Shown here: piece after piece, positions 46,694-57,641 of the stretch | Position numbering within the stretch: position 1 is the first letter of the stretch | How the letters are laid out: the number at the start of each line of letters is the position of its first letter | Source of the DNA: Sweltsa coloradensis | Lineage: Eukaryota; Arthropoda; Insecta; Plecoptera; Chloroperlidae | Length of the DNA stretch: 64,000 bases | Direction: 5' to 3' | Assembly: GCA_024449915.1 (NCBI GenBank) | Contig: JAMZAV010002195.1 | Span: 186,001-250,000 of the forward strand | Position numbers and translations under genes: made by a program | Notes under the pieces: generated by a model | What the model saw: only the letters and a program-made list of their open reading frames with translations | What the model was told of the DNA's origin: nothing | The model's database searches: none

Positions 46694-48061
46694 GACCTAA
46701 CGAGATAGTCGACTCTTTGGATCTGGTCTAGGAAACACGCAAAGAACGTGGCTTTTTTCGAGGTACCTGAGTGTATGTATATAGCTATAGCGGACACCTA
46801 GGTAATAGGTTTTGTGAAATAAAATGTTTCCGTCGACAACCTCAATGCCTACTACTTATGGGTGTGAATTTGGTTGACATAACAAATCCAAGGGCTATGT
46901 GGGGCTTAGACTGAGATTTTGTGAATATATAAGGAAATGAGAAACTTCAGTAAGATTTAATTGTGGGTTTTCATCTATGTACGTCCCAAAATATAGTCTC
47001 GAAGAGTATAGTACGTGAGAAACCTCTATTGTTGAATTATATTATTACGTAGGTTACATTATTTTTGTGCGAATAAACGTAAGTAAACATATTTTTGACT
47101 ACACAATCGTATAGGTTAATTGTGCTTAAGATTGAAATAATAACCTTTTTTGACTTGATTGACTTGCCTTATCAAGTGTTATTGTGCCAACATAAAAACG
47201 TTTACTAAATTATATTGAAAAAATACAAAATTTGACCTTCAATGATCTCTACTGGCCACAAAGTAATTTTAAGCAATTGAAATATTTTTTATTTGAAAGA
47301 TTTTTGACTAAGCTTTGATAACATACCATGGTTATTTTGTTTAAAAAATATGTATTTTTTAAATTCAATTGTATTATATTTTCATTAAGGGGATGATTAG
47401 ACCCACCCACCCTATGGGGATTTTAGGGGTTTCTTTATGAATATTTAGTTTTTTCTGAATCCAATGATACCAAATTCGCTTTTGTTGCAATTTGTACTAG
47501 GTTCGGCCTCAAATTTGCGGATAGACCCCGGACTATTACTTTTGTTAAGCAGATTGACTCTTTGCACAAGGCTAAGTAGGCTAGTACACTTAGGCCTACA
47601 TGCACTTAGGCCTAACAAAGGTCTACTTTCTAGGTCAGCTAACATGAAACAAGCTTACTTTCACTGGCTCACTTTGTCCACTGAACTCATCAGCCTCTAG
47701 GGTAAACAAATAAATAATATATTTATTGCAATTTAACAAACAATAATAATTATCTGTAATTTTAAATTTTAAGTAAGTAAGTAAGTAAGTAAGTTTTATT
47801 TCCACACACATAGCATATTACATTATAATAATTAACACTTTGTGATGACCTCTAAGAATATATTGTCTGGAATAAGTATTTATTTACTTATTTTACGAAA
47901 AAAATGAATTTGACCTTAACAAAATTGTTACCTGAAATTTAGACTGATTTACCACTAACCAGTAGTATAAAACTAAAAATATATTTGATCAACATTTTGT
48001 CGATTTATGATGAAAAAGCGATTTGACCTTTGCTGACCCGAAATATTTTTATTTACAGTTT
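46694..48061. other. Downstream flank of copy 2, nothing else recognised
   Basis: 3' untranslated region followed by AT-rich DNA with a (TAAG)n run at 47770-47794. No further exon is recognised. Confidence 0.55.
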
Positions 48062-50223
48062 TGTTGGCACCAAGACGATGATGCCAATAAATACGAGGGG
48101 AAAATGAAGAAAACAAATCACAATCGAGCTTACCTTGGCTTCGAGACAGTAGGCTAGTGGAGACGGCGATCTTGCCGTTTGAGCGAGGTGTTATGAAGAG
48201 GGAAAATGAAAGGCTAGCCTATAGAGCGCTCCATCTTCTCATGTCCACTCTGGCGGCGAACGCTGGAAACGCGCTAGTGAGGATAGAATCTACACATGCT
48301 ATCCTCGCGCGTAAGAAATTAACTAATTGAGATTAGTATTGTGATGTTCTATCGCGCACACAACAAAAAAGCACCTACATGGAATCTAGTCTTCAACATC
48401 ATATTTTAACAGAAACATAATTCATTCCGTGAAAAAATGCATTGGAGACACTGAAAACGTAATCAAACGCCGACTGGTTAACCAACTATATACCTACTGT
48501 TATTTTGTTAGTTACACATTTCGTACGTTGAATATTATCTGTCCACAATCCACCTACCCACTTGCCATTAGAGTGTATATTTGCTGAAGCCACTTATTGG
48601 AAGATAAGTGACTCAACACATGCACTGATTCGTTATTTCGTGTAAGGAATCTACAAGAAATTACGGAAACAAAACACATTCCCTCTCACTAAGGTAATTC
48701 AGTGAGATCTTAATAAAGAGTGGTCTTCATATTAATATATTAAATTCATACCAAGTTGAAAAGACTAATTCATTTTTGGCTTAAAACAATCAGTAGCCCT
48801 AGATTTATCACAATAAATGGGCTAAGTCCAGATTTACGAAACCCAACCTTGGCCGGGGATCGAACAAATGCCTCCCAAAAGACCACCGAGACCGCGGTAG
48901 TGTATTTGTTGCTGTATTATTGGTGCATTTTGATATTATAATATAGTGAATATCAAATTCTTAAGTTATTAAATCACCACTCCCAGTTATATAGTCCGCG
49001 CCCGGCCAGAGGGAGACCATGGGTTCAATTCCTGTTTTTGTTTATAGTATTTATATTGGTATTTTCGTAATCACAATAAAACAATCAAATCCCCTCAAGA
49101 GTGGGTGAATAAGGTTTAAAAAATTAAGTATTGCATTTTAATACCTGGGCTACCATGATTCCGAGAAAATTAAGCACAAGACCATGTTGACTTGTTATTC
49201 CCAATGTTCTTTTATATTGGTGTTTTGTCCAGTAATTTTTTATTTTGCATTCTAATAATTTAGGAACGCATAATGTTTATTGTTTACTGCTTTATTGTCT
49301 TCACTCTTCACAAAGCTTGAGTGGCTTTATTGTTGTTGCTTGAATTGAAACGCTGTGTGCTACTCTAATATTGCATTACATTCCATATTAGGCCTATTAT
49401 AGATTATAGAACATAACTAAATATTTTGCTTTGATATTAATAAATTTAGTCATTATATTGATATTATTTCAAAGTATGTTGGACTCTGTAACGTTGTACT
49501 CTGGAATAATACTACGGCCACAAAAATAAGCGGTTTATATCAATGTCTACGTTCACAGGCGCCCGACAGACTATATCCGTAGGTATTTTAATCATAAATG
49601 CTGATACAAATCTATATAAATACTAGAAATACTTATAAATAAATAAATAAATACTAGATTTTGAATTCATAATGAGAAACATGATACCTATTCTATTCCC
49701 CCAAAACCTTATATATTTACACTGTGCTTGTGTAGGATCATATGGGTGTTTACAAAGGTATCCTCACTCGGCGGCCATGACGGTGCTACGCCCCCGCGAC
49801 ACTAGCGCATTCTCTAGGTGATTTGAGTCCTCTATAGTGAGATGATAGAAGGGGGGTCGATAGTGATGAAAGTAGCAAATGATGATACAACAACAACATA
49901 CGTAATGCACACGAAAAATCAACTTAAATATCACTTGTAAAGCACTGTGAACTGTGTGTGTTAAGAAATTGTCACAGAGTGACCACGAAGAATACTTGTT
50001 GGCTGTTGCTCTCGAGGCAACTATGAAATATGCGAATACACTGTCTAGAACAGACAGCCGTACTGAGGTCTGAACGCTATGGCAGTTCGAATGCAATAGA
50101 GACGAGCCTACGACCTGTCCAGGTCAGGTTTACAAACAGAGATAAGAGAAGCAAGGGGGGTACGAGGGGAGTGAAAAACTAAATACTACGTGAAACAAGA
50201 GTGGGCTTAAACTGGCGCGAACA
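48062..50223 (-). repeat. 3' LTR of the BEL/Pao element, split by a 1.6-kb insertion
   Basis: The LTR parts are 48062-48223 and 49837-50223, together ~549 bp. They differ from the 5' LTR by only a few substitutions and a 3-base indel (GAATACACTG against GAATACTACACTG). A purine-rich tract on the minus strand (GGTGGGCGG, 50227-50235) lies just inside the LTR, as expected for a polypurine tract. Confidence 0.93.
48224..49831. mobile_element. 1.6-kb insertion in the BEL/Pao 3' LTR
   Basis: Both borders are exact because the other LTR is intact: CTATA is present once there and twice here (48219-48223, 49832-49836). The insert begins GAGCGCTCCATCTTCTCATG and ends GATTTGAGTCCT. The ends are not simple inverted repeats, but CGCTAGTGAGGATAG near 48272 recurs inverted as GGTATCCTCACTCGG near 49758 and CACTAGCGCATTC near 49800. 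No coding frame or known transposase. Class unresolved. Confidence 0.85.
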
Positions 50224-50322
50224 ATACCGCCCACCAAAATGCACATTTTAAAGTCACTTCGACAAGAAAACGACACAAAACTCAAAGAAAACGAAAAGTA
50301 AAACGATACGAAGTTCCCCAAG

Positions 50323-50823
50323 CTAAACTAAGCATGGGGTAGAACCACAAGTCGAATGACTGGGCGAAACAGGAAGAGAGGAGAGTCTCAGTCTCCCGCC
50401 CACCCTGAGAAAACCTGATGAATCGAGGAATGGCTTGAGAGAGGCCAACTTCGAGGTGACGCTACCATTTTGCTCAAGCTGGCGCAACTCACTGGCGAAA
50501 AACTGACGTTGAGAAAGCTTGACAAGCATGTCAAGAGAAGACTGCAACTCTTCAGTGCGCAGAGGGCCCTTGGGATACAGGACCTGAGAACGTTTAGCTA
50601 GCAGGATCCGCGCGAATCGGATGACGTAGCCAAACACTCGCTGCGAACGGAGTAGAGTGGAGAACTTCATGAAGTGAAGCAACAATGGGTCGACGACAAC
50701 GTCGGCCTTGGCGATCAGAACTGCATGCAGTTTCATCTCAGGCAACTCAACGCTAACGGAGGTAGGCGTTGATCGGGGCCAAGAATCTGGGGATGATTGA
50801 AGAAAGGGAGTCCCAACTGCCAC
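50323..50823 (-). pseudogene. BEL/Pao pol, region between RNase H and integrase, C-terminally truncated
   Basis: 166 codons with the pre-integrase pattern: FGYVIRFARILLAKR, a helical ELQSSLDMLVKLSQRQFFASEL stretch (cut here as ELQSSLDMLVKL, SQRQFFASEL), then FLRVGGRLRLSSLP. This motif normally precedes the zinc-binding and DDE core of BEL integrase. The frame stops shortly after it and the LTR begins about 100 bases on, so the integrase catalytic core is missing. It is separated from the RNase H frame by at least one frame change near 50845. Confidence 0.82.
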
Positions 50824-50850
50824 AAAGGGTGAGTAGCATTTCAGATGCCG

Positions 50851-51057
50851 TCAAACCACGGGACCACAGTCAGCTGGGTTCTCAGTGGACGGAACGTGAG
50901 CCCAATCGGACGGTGAGGTGTGCTCCAGGATTTCTACGACTCGATTTGCCACGAACGTTTTCAGCCGATGAGGAGGTGTAGCCAGCCATGCGAGAACGAT
51001 AGTTGAGTCCGAGTAAAGCACGATGGAGTCCAGGTTGAGAGAGTTGAGTGCAGGCAA
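50851..51057 (-). pseudogene. BEL/Pao pol, RNase H C-terminal region in shifted frame
   Basis: LNLDSIVLYSDSTIVLAWL contains the RNase H aspartate in a YSDS motif, followed by VVEILEHTSPSDWAHVPST and ENPADCG. In intact relatives this block runs on continuously from RT; here it is in a different frame from 50961-52565, so an indel lies near 51055-51070. Confidence 0.82.
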
Positions 51058-52565
51058 GGTAGCTTGGAGAAGACGTCAAGCAGCAGAGCCGCCGACAGCT
51101 GGAGCTTTGGAATAGTCAACGTCTTGACTGGAGCAACTTTGCTACGGGCACGGAGAAGGCTAACGTGAAAGGTGGAACCCGACGTCATGTGAAGGTACAA
51201 GACGGCGGCGTAGCCTTTCTCTGAAGCGTCACAAAACCCAACTATCCGGAGGACGCCGTGCAGTGAGGGGAAGTGACGTGGAACACGAAACTTGACGAGT
51301 TGAGCTACGTCGGCGACGGCGGAGTGCCAAGTGTTTGAGAGCTCGTCGGAGAGTGGGTCGTCCCACTGAGAATGAGACATCCACAATCTCTGGAGAAAGA
51401 TTTTCATGAAGGAGACAAATGGCGAGAGAAATCCTAACGGATCAAATATCCTGGCGATGTAGGAGAGTGCTGAGCGCTTTGTCAAATGGCCTTCGAAAGG
51501 CTGAGCACGGAATGAGAAGTCGTCAGTGTGGGGGTCCCACAATAAGCCCAAGATCTTGATTCCCTGCTCTTCAGGGGAGAACGCAAGTGGTGTTTCCAGA
51601 TGGTCCTCGGGAAGGGTCGCAAGGGCAGCAGGGAGATTGCTGGCCCATTTACGAGGCTCGAAGCCTCCACTGGAAAGTAACAGCGTGAGCTCTTCTTGAA
51701 GAGCGAGAGCCTGAGCGAGGTCCTCAGCGCCTGAGACGATGTCATCGATGTACGTGTGAAACGTAATCGCACAAGAGGCAAGAGGGAAGGGCGCCCCGTC
51801 GTCTTGCACCAGCTGGTGTAAAACTCGTTGAGAAAGAAAAGCTGATGGAGCTAACCCGTAGGTGACAGTATTGAGCTCGTACTCCAAGACAGCAGAGTCA
51901 GGATTCGGGCGCCAGAAGATGTGCTGATGGACACGATCAGCTGGTAGAATACGAATCTGCCTGTACATTTGGCGGATGTCAGCACAGATAGCGATGGGAT
52001 AAGTCCTGAAGTTGATCAGGATACTTGGGAGATCTCGCTGAAGCTTAGGACCGATTAACAGCTGCTGATTAAGAGAAGCACCATGCGCGTCCGCCGCAGA
52101 GGCGTTGAACACGACTCGAAGCTTCGTTGACGAACTTGAAACCTTGTGCACGCAATGGTGTGGAATCACGTAATCCGATGACGTGACAGCAAGCTGCATG
52201 TGCTGAAGATCCGCGTACTCCCGCATGAACTTGTGATAAGCAACGTCATGCTCAGGAACGCGCTTGAGGCGACGTTCCAGACTGAGAAAACTTGAGAAGG
52301 CAACATTGCGATTGAAGCCAAGAGGCACGCAGTGAGGCTTGAATGGGAGCCCTACAGAGTAACGCCCCGCATCGTCTCGAGTGTGTGAGGCCACGAACTG
52401 GTCTTCACACAGCTGATCATCTGGATTTTTCTGAGAAGGACGCGAAACCTTCTCAGTTTCCCAGAACATACGAAGAGAACGATCCAACGATGGAGCTGAA
52501 CATGCAAAAAGGGAGCATGGGGCCTGAGACTCGAATCCTGATGCCGGAATCGAACCCAAGATCAC
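50961..52565 (-). CDS. BEL/Pao pol, reverse transcriptase and RNase H N-terminus
   Basis: The frame is open from about 52612. It carries the BEL reverse transcriptase in order: a linker with DRSLRMFWETE, KLRVVFNASAADAHGASLNQ, IAICADIRQMYRQI, YGLAPSAFLSQRVLHQ, the catalytic FHTYIDDIVSGAED, KILGLLWD and RIFDPLGFLSPF, then the RNase H start GFCDASEKGYAAVLYL. The enzyme would copy element RNA in cytoplasmic particles. There is no internal stop, and the catalytic YIDD is retained. Its last ~25 codons are out of frame for RNase H, and its upstream join to Gag-protease needs a frame change. Confidence 0.93.
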   Translation of the reverse strand: MILGSIPASGFESQAPCSLFACSAPSLDRSLRMFWETEKVSRPSQKNPDDQLCEDQFVASHTRDDAGRYSVGLPFKPHCVPLGFNRNVAFSSFLSLERRLKRVPEHDVAYHKFMREYADLQHMQLAVTSSDYVIPHHCVHKVSSSSTKLRVVFNASAADAHGASLNQQLLIGPKLQRDLPSILINFRTYPIAICADIRQMYRQIRILPADRVHQHIFWRPNPDSAVLEYELNTVTYGLAPSAFLSQRVLHQLVQDDGAPFPLASCAITFHTYIDDIVSGAEDLAQALALQEELTLLLSSGGFEPRKWASNLPAALATLPEDHLETPLAFSPEEQGIKILGLLWDPHTDDFSFRAQPFEGHLTKRSALSYIARIFDPLGFLSPFVSFMKIFLQRLWMSHSQWDDPLSDELSNTWHSAVADVAQLVKFRVPRHFPSLHGVLRIVGFCDASEKGYAAVLYLHMTSGSTFHVSLLRARSKVAPVKTLTIPKLQLSAALLLDVFSKLPCLHSTLSTWTPSCFTRTQLSFSHGWLHLLIG

Positions 52566-54408
52566 CCATCCAAACAGGGTGTTGAGAGCGGAGGGTTGGC
52601 CTCCAGATGACTACACCGCTGGTCCGACTAAGAATATCCGGATACAGATCCGCTCCTATCAGGAAGTCGATCTTGTCTGGAAGATGAAACCTATCGTCGG
52701 CCAACGAGAGCCCACGATAGCGCTCGAACACACTCGATAGGGACGGAGGTAGAAGAAGGCGATCTGAAATGGCAGACAGAACGAGTGCCTGAACGCGGAG
52801 ATGATGGTTTGGATTCAACCGAGAAGCAATGTCACAGAGCACATTGCCATGAACCTTGGTAGCCGCTTGCCCTATGCCAGACAGTTGAATAGGGCTAGGT
52901 TCTACCTTCAATCCGAGACCTTGAACGAGAGAAAGAGTTATAGCTGAGACTTGAGACCCAGAATCTATGACGGCACGAATAGGGTGATGTTGTCCCGCAG
53001 CATCCCGAATTAAAGCTCTCACGGTACCCAACAGGGCGACGCGCTGAGTGGACGGGGTCGCCTCCATACGACAGGAAAGAGTACGAGCTGCGATCGTGCC
53101 TGTGGGCTGAGTAGAGCTGTTATCAGGATGGTTGATAGTCGGCGTTGGTGCTTTCATCGGATGCAACAACGAGTGATGCTGAGTGCTGTGACACGTCCAG
53201 CATGAACGTTCAGATTGACATTCGGATTGTGAATGAAGTCCCAAGCAATTGAAACAGCGACGTAATCGCCTGAGAGTAGCGTACTTGTCGGGCAGCGATT
53301 GCTTGAGAAACGTTTGACACTTATACAAGGTGTGAGAACTCTGGCATAATGGGCAAGTGGGTGATGGACGGTTTTGAACTTGTCGGCTTGACGAGCCTGA
53401 AGCAGGATTATGTTCACTGGAGTCAAGTGAGCTGGCGTTTGCAACGAGCAATGACTTGACTTTTCTCGATGACTGCGCCGTAGACTGCGCCTTAACTGGG
53501 GTCGAACCCGGTTGATCCAGACAGCACAACTCAAGCGTCCTTGAAGCTTCGTCCAAGAACGTGATAAGCTGCTGATAAGTCGGAGTAGAGAACGCAGAAT
53601 GCTTGGCCTCGAAGTTTTTCCGGGTTTGTGCGTCTAAGTTTGACAAAGTAAGTGACAGAAGGAGAAAGTCAGCTAAATCAGGAATCTTCAAAGCCTTGAG
53701 AGCGTTCACGGAATTACGATGAACTTGCAAGAACTGCTGTAACTTAGCATGACTGCTTGATTTCAATGGAGTGAAATCGAGTACCTGTTGAATATACATA
53801 GCGGCCAATAAGCGCTTGTTCTGATAGCGCGACACTAGCGCGTCGTAGGCAAGAGGATAATTAGCGCTTGAAATTTGAAACCCATTAATTGCAGCCAATG
53901 CAGCATCTCGCAAAGAAGAACGCAAATAGTGGAAGCGTTGTACATTGTTCAATGACTCGTTGTCATGAACAAGGGAGCTGAACAGAGCATAGAAGTCTGG
54001 CCACTGAGTCATGTCGCCTGCAAATATTGGCAATTGAATATTGGGTAGCGTATTAACTTGAGCAGCAACAGTAGATGGCGGATTCACAGGAATAGCATCT
54101 GGGATACGCGCTACTATGGCGAGATACTTATCGCGTGCCGAGTAGAGAAGGCTCTCAAAGCTGGCTTGAACTGCGTCGACAGGAAGAGGGTTGACACCTT
54201 CCTCGAGCTGAGAATTAGCAACTAATATTTCGCTCTGAACCGCTTCGAAGTCTGTTTCCAACTGGTCAAGCTTGTCAAACCGCGATTTGTGACGAGAAGC
54301 TTCCTCGTCTTGAAGCGCTTGAAATGCGTCATATGAGCGTTGCACTGAGGCGAATATACGCTCTCTTCTAGCTAGAAGCAAGCTACGTTGCCGTTCCTGC
54401 TTGGTCAT
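52453..54408 (-). CDS. BEL/Pao Gag and aspartic protease
   Basis: 651 codons starting MTKQERQRSLLLARRER. Residues ~1-300 resemble the DUF1759-type Gag (..LPIFAGDMTQWPDFYALFSS is cut here as LPIFAGDMTQWPDFYA). Residues ~345-425 hold three zinc-finger-like Cys/His clusters (CPLCQSSHTLYKC, CFNCLGLHSQSEC, CWTCHSTQHHSLLH). Residues ~470-600 are a retropepsin-like protease with catalytic VIDSGSQVSAI. Homology ends at about 52605, beyond which the frame is spurious; the expected continuation into pol (..FGWVILGS) is in another frame, so a single-base shift lies near 52600-52612. The start is the first ATG after the primer-binding region and gives a full-length Gag. Confidence 0.93.
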   Translation of the reverse strand: MTKQERQRSLLLARRERIFASVQRSYDAFQALQDEEASRHKSRFDKLDQLETDFEAVQSEILVANSQLEEGVNPLPVDAVQASFESLLYSARDKYLAIVARIPDAIPVNPPSTVAAQVNTLPNIQLPIFAGDMTQWPDFYALFSSLVHDNESLNNVQRFHYLRSSLRDAALAAINGFQISSANYPLAYDALVSRYQNKRLLAAMYIQQVLDFTPLKSSSHAKLQQFLQVHRNSVNALKALKIPDLADFLLLSLTLSNLDAQTRKNFEAKHSAFSTPTYQQLITFLDEASRTLELCCLDQPGSTPVKAQSTAQSSRKVKSLLVANASSLDSSEHNPASGSSSRQVQNRPSPTCPLCQSSHTLYKCQTFLKQSLPDKYATLRRLRRCFNCLGLHSQSECQSERSCWTCHSTQHHSLLHPMKAPTPTINHPDNSSTQPTGTIAARTLSCRMEATPSTQRVALLGTVRALIRDAAGQHHPIRAVIDSGSQVSAITLSLVQGLGLKVEPSPIQLSGIGQAATKVHGNVLCDIASRLNPNHHLRVQALVLSAISDRLLLPPSLSSVFERYRGLSLADDRFHLPDKIDFLIGADLYPDILSRTSGVVIWRPTLRSQHPVWMGDLGFDSGIRIRVSGPMLPFCMFSSIVGSFSSYVLGN

Positions 54409-54745
54409 GATAACCGAAACTTAGATGACAATAGAAGAAACAGAGAGTGACTATTGCGAGTGCAATTGAAATAAACAACAATGAACACAAAATAGTAAGA
54501 ACGAACCAGGGTAGTCAGGACAAATAACTAGCGACGTGTATAAAATACACGCGACCGAGAGAATGTAAACAAATGCTCGCCCTGCGACAATGAACAATAA
54601 ACTAGATAACACTGCGTATAGTGAGTCATGCACACGCCGAGTATGACCCAGTGATGAGAGATTGAATATCGACAAACAACAATGCGAGATAATATTTGAA
54701 TGGTTTTGAAAGTGGACTGTAAGAAATGAAAAAAAACGAAATATA

Positions 54746-54763
54746 TTCGGCACGAGTGGACCA
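54746..54763 (-). promoter_or_regulatory. Putative primer-binding site of the BEL/Pao element
   Basis: On the minus strand, three bases after the 5' LTR, the sequence reads TGGTCCACTCGTGCCGAA. TGG complementary to a tRNA CCA end is expected there. I could not assign the tRNA. Confidence 0.5.
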
Positions 54764-54766
54764 AAA

Positions 54767-55318
54767 TGTTGGCACCAAGACGATGATGCCAATAAATACG
54801 AGGGGAAAATGAAGAAAACAAATCACAATCGAGCTTACCTTGGCTTCGAGACAGTAGGCTTGTGGAGACGGCGAACTTGCCGTTTGAGCGAGGTGTTATG
54901 AAGAGGGAAAATGAAAGGCTAGCCTATAGTGAGATGATAGAAGGGGGGTCGATAGTGATGAAAGTAGCAAATGATGATACAACAACAACATACGTAATGC
55001 ACACGAAAAATCAACTTAAATATCACTTGTAAAGCACTGTGAACTGTGTGTGTTAAGAAATTGTCACAGAGTGACCACGAAGAATACTTGTTGGCTGTTG
55101 CTCTCGAGGCAACTATGAAATATGCGAATACTACACTGTCTAGAACAGACAGCCGTACTGAGGTCTGAACGCTATGGCAGTTCGAATGCAAAGAGATGAG
55201 CCTACGACCTGTCCAGGTCAGGTTTACAAACAGAGATAAGAGAAGCAAGGGGGGGTACGAGGGGAGTGAAAAACTAAATACTACGTGAAACAAGAGTGGG
55301 CTTAAACTGGCGCGAACA
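54767..55318 (-). repeat. 5' LTR of the BEL/Pao element
   Basis: 552 bp, intact, TGTTCGCGCC at the 5' end and GGTGCCAACA at the 3' end on the minus strand. It is the reference that defines the insertion in the other LTR. Confidence 0.95.
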
Positions 55319-55790
55319 ATTTTATGAATAAATACATAATTAGCCATTAATGAGGAGCTTCCAGATCCCAAAAATATTATTTTTAAAGTAAAATTGATTT
55401 TTATAAAGATTTTAACTTTTTGACCTCCAGCGAGTAAATGGAGTGAAATCTTCAATCTATCCATATCAATTATTGATCAGTAGGTCATAAAGTACCTTTT
55501 CACAAATGTTTATGCTTGTACCCCCTTTTGAGCTAATGTTGCACCATTTTCTCGATCGTTTTTGAATTTTTGAACATGTTTGTGTTAATTTCTTTGCTTT
55601 CCAGGACCAAAGACTGCTCCAATTTCGATTCAATTTTCAGAGAACCTTTATAACCTCTTAAATTATACTTTCCAAGAACATAAGTGCAATTAAATAAATT
55701 TTGGACGTGAAAATAGCACTTTTTTAAGTGTGTGTTTGTAAGCGCAAGTGGTTGAGAATTCTGCTCTAGACAATAAACCTCGTAGACATA
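55319..55790. other. AT-rich spacer, nothing recognised
   Basis: No coding or repeat feature seen between the BEL/Pao element and the LINE fragment. Confidence 0.45.
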
Positions 55791-55794
55791 ACCC

Positions 55795-56821
55795 AGGTAC
55801 TTTGATCATCCCTCCTCGTGCACGAACTTCATCATTCCAAAACGGATTCTACTATCGTTCTGCATCGTTATGGAACACTACCGGCTGACGTGAAGACTCC
55901 AGACATTTCAATATTGAGGAACCATTTCAAAATTTCTTAATGAGAACGCATTTACATTTTTTTAATCAAGTTGTAACATGCTGGAAGTCATCAAATTATT
56001 TTTAACCATCATTTGTACACCCTTTACTATCAATTGTTCACCATCATTTAATCACCCTTTTACTAACTCATTTCATATGATATGTTCCATATCATCACTG
56101 TTCACCATACTTTCACCTTTTATAATATTTGTTAATTTATTTTATTGTATTTTATAATGTGGTTTAAGAGGTATAACTTAGGCATAGTAAGTTAGACACA
56201 TTGTGACTGGGGCCTTATGGGATGACCCTTTTCTAACTTTCTATGGAGTTGTGCAGTTTTGTATACGATTATAGGTCTGTTCTTTTGTCCATCTATTTTT
56301 ACACCTTTTGCACCTTTGAAGAAATAAGCGTTCTTTTGTCCAGGGTTAATTACAGGTATTTCTTCCAAAGACGTGTTTTTTTGTCCAGGGGGTAATTACA
56401 ACTTTTACACTTTTTGCACCTGCCTCTTGAGGAGGTGTAAAAGGTGTAGCTATGGAAATTTGCACCAATTTCAAAATATACTTCCATATAATGTGCGATT
56501 GTTTAATAAATAGAAGATAAAACAGGTAATAATAAAATAATATGGAATAGTATTGTAGAAAATGCTCAAAGCTATGTTATTGAGTGTGATATCTTCTGAA
56601 AGTGTTCGAATTGAATGACAGCTGACAACATAACCTCAAAATTTGCCGTCAAATTACGACAAAATCGTTCTTTTGTCCATCCGTGAAATATTACACCTTT
56701 TAACCCAATTTCTGATTCTGTATTTTACACCTAGGTGTAATTACCACAATTTGAGGTGGACAAAAGAACAAACCTTATGTGTACAATTTCGAAATAAATA
56801 ATAAAATAATAATGATAAATA
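55795..56821 (+). pseudogene. LINE 3' end: ORF2 C-terminus and 3' UTR, with a MITE inside
   Basis: From about 55811 the + strand reads PPRARTSSFQNGFYYRSASL, WN, then after a one-base shift LPADVKTPDISILRNHFKIS and TAA at 55938-55940. This R..FY.R....WN.LP....s...F form is the usual C-terminus of Jockey/CR1/L2-like LINE ORF2. The 3' UTR continues to a simple tail (AATAATAAAATAATAATG..) at 56795-56821. A 503-bp MITE interrupts it at 56273-56775. Confidence 0.78.
56273..56775. mobile_element. 503-bp MITE in the LINE 3' UTR
   Basis: The terminal inverted repeats are AGGTCTGTTCTTTTGTCCA at the left and AGGTTTGTTCTTTTGTCCA at the right (one mismatch in 19). The flanks read ATTAT and TATGT, compatible with a TA or TAT duplication. 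The inner sequence repeats TTCTTTTGTCCA and TTTTACACCTTTTGCACC. No coding frame. Confidence 0.8.
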
Positions 56822-57024
56822 CTAATTAACAACGTTGAAATTGTTTTTCCACTTTTAAGAAGATAATTCATATTTTCAGTCATTATTTGCCAGTGTTTTT
56901 GATTTAAATTAATTGATTTTTTTAAATAAAAATCATTGATTTAAATCAAAATAAATGAAGCTCCCATTTTAACAGAATTATTTTTCTTTTTACCTAAAGA
57001 GTAGGCTACTTACTTAATCTAGGT

Positions 57025-57420
57025 GCTCGTTAGGGCGCCGCAGCCAAGCCGCGGTGCGCTACACACTCAGGCACCTTATACAGCAAGTAGAGTTGGGGTG
57101 ATTTCGAGGTGTCACTCAGCCATCATGAAACGTGATGTGAACTTGAAAACTATCAAAATCCAGGGGATTTAGGTACCCGACAACACATGCCAAATTTGGT
57201 TGGGGTACGAGCATTCCTTCTTGGTGAAAATATGACTTGAAACATGCTCAAAATTAGTTACTACTGGCTACTATCTAATTCGTCAGTTTCAATTGCCCAG
57301 CGATTCTGACCAAACGGGCGGGGCTACAACGTTCATATTTTACATGGACATTAAGGTAATAGTGATGTAATTACCTTTGAAAGAAAAAGTTTTAAAACAT
57401 TTCTGGAAGGCTTCCAAATA
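57025..57420. repeat. Dispersed-repeat fragments
   Basis: 57030-57120 is an inverted relative of 18915-19020 (CCGCAGCCAAGCCGCGG, CACCTTATACAGCAAG). 57297-57412 is an H2 body fragment in + orientation (CGATTCTGACCAAACGGGCG, CAACGTTCATATTTTACATG). Confidence 0.65.
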
Positions 57421-57641
57421 AAGGTTTTAAAATAAGCCTTATACAGGCATACAATCAACAAGTAACTATAGTTACGTGACAATAATCGCCTACATTGTTT
57501 ACAAAAAGCAAGTCTTTGGACCACTATATTTTTTCATTCTATTGTTAATTGGTAATACCATAGCAATTAAATCGACTTTGATAAATTTATTATATTTTAA
57601 CAAATAATTTTACAATGGAACTTGAAAAAGTAATGAGATCC

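Larger units (their letters stand above)
48062..55318 (-). mobile_element. BEL/Pao LTR retrotransposon, defective
   Basis: It lies on the minus strand between two ~550-bp LTRs (48062-50223, itself interrupted, and 54767-55318), with TG..CA ends TGTTCGCG and GCCAACA. The 5-bp flanks AGTTT (48057) and ATTTT (55319) agree at 4 of 5. The gag-protease-RT-RNase H order with no chromodomain or env, and the DUF1759/DUF1758-type Gag and protease, identify BEL/Pao. The pol reading frame is broken several times and the integrase core is absent, although the LTRs are about 99% identical. Confidence 0.95.

Noticed and set aside
48840..48900. tRNA-like B box on the minus strand (GTTCGATCCCCGG)
   Set aside because: No convincing A box at the right distance; it may be an old SINE scrap, too weak to list.
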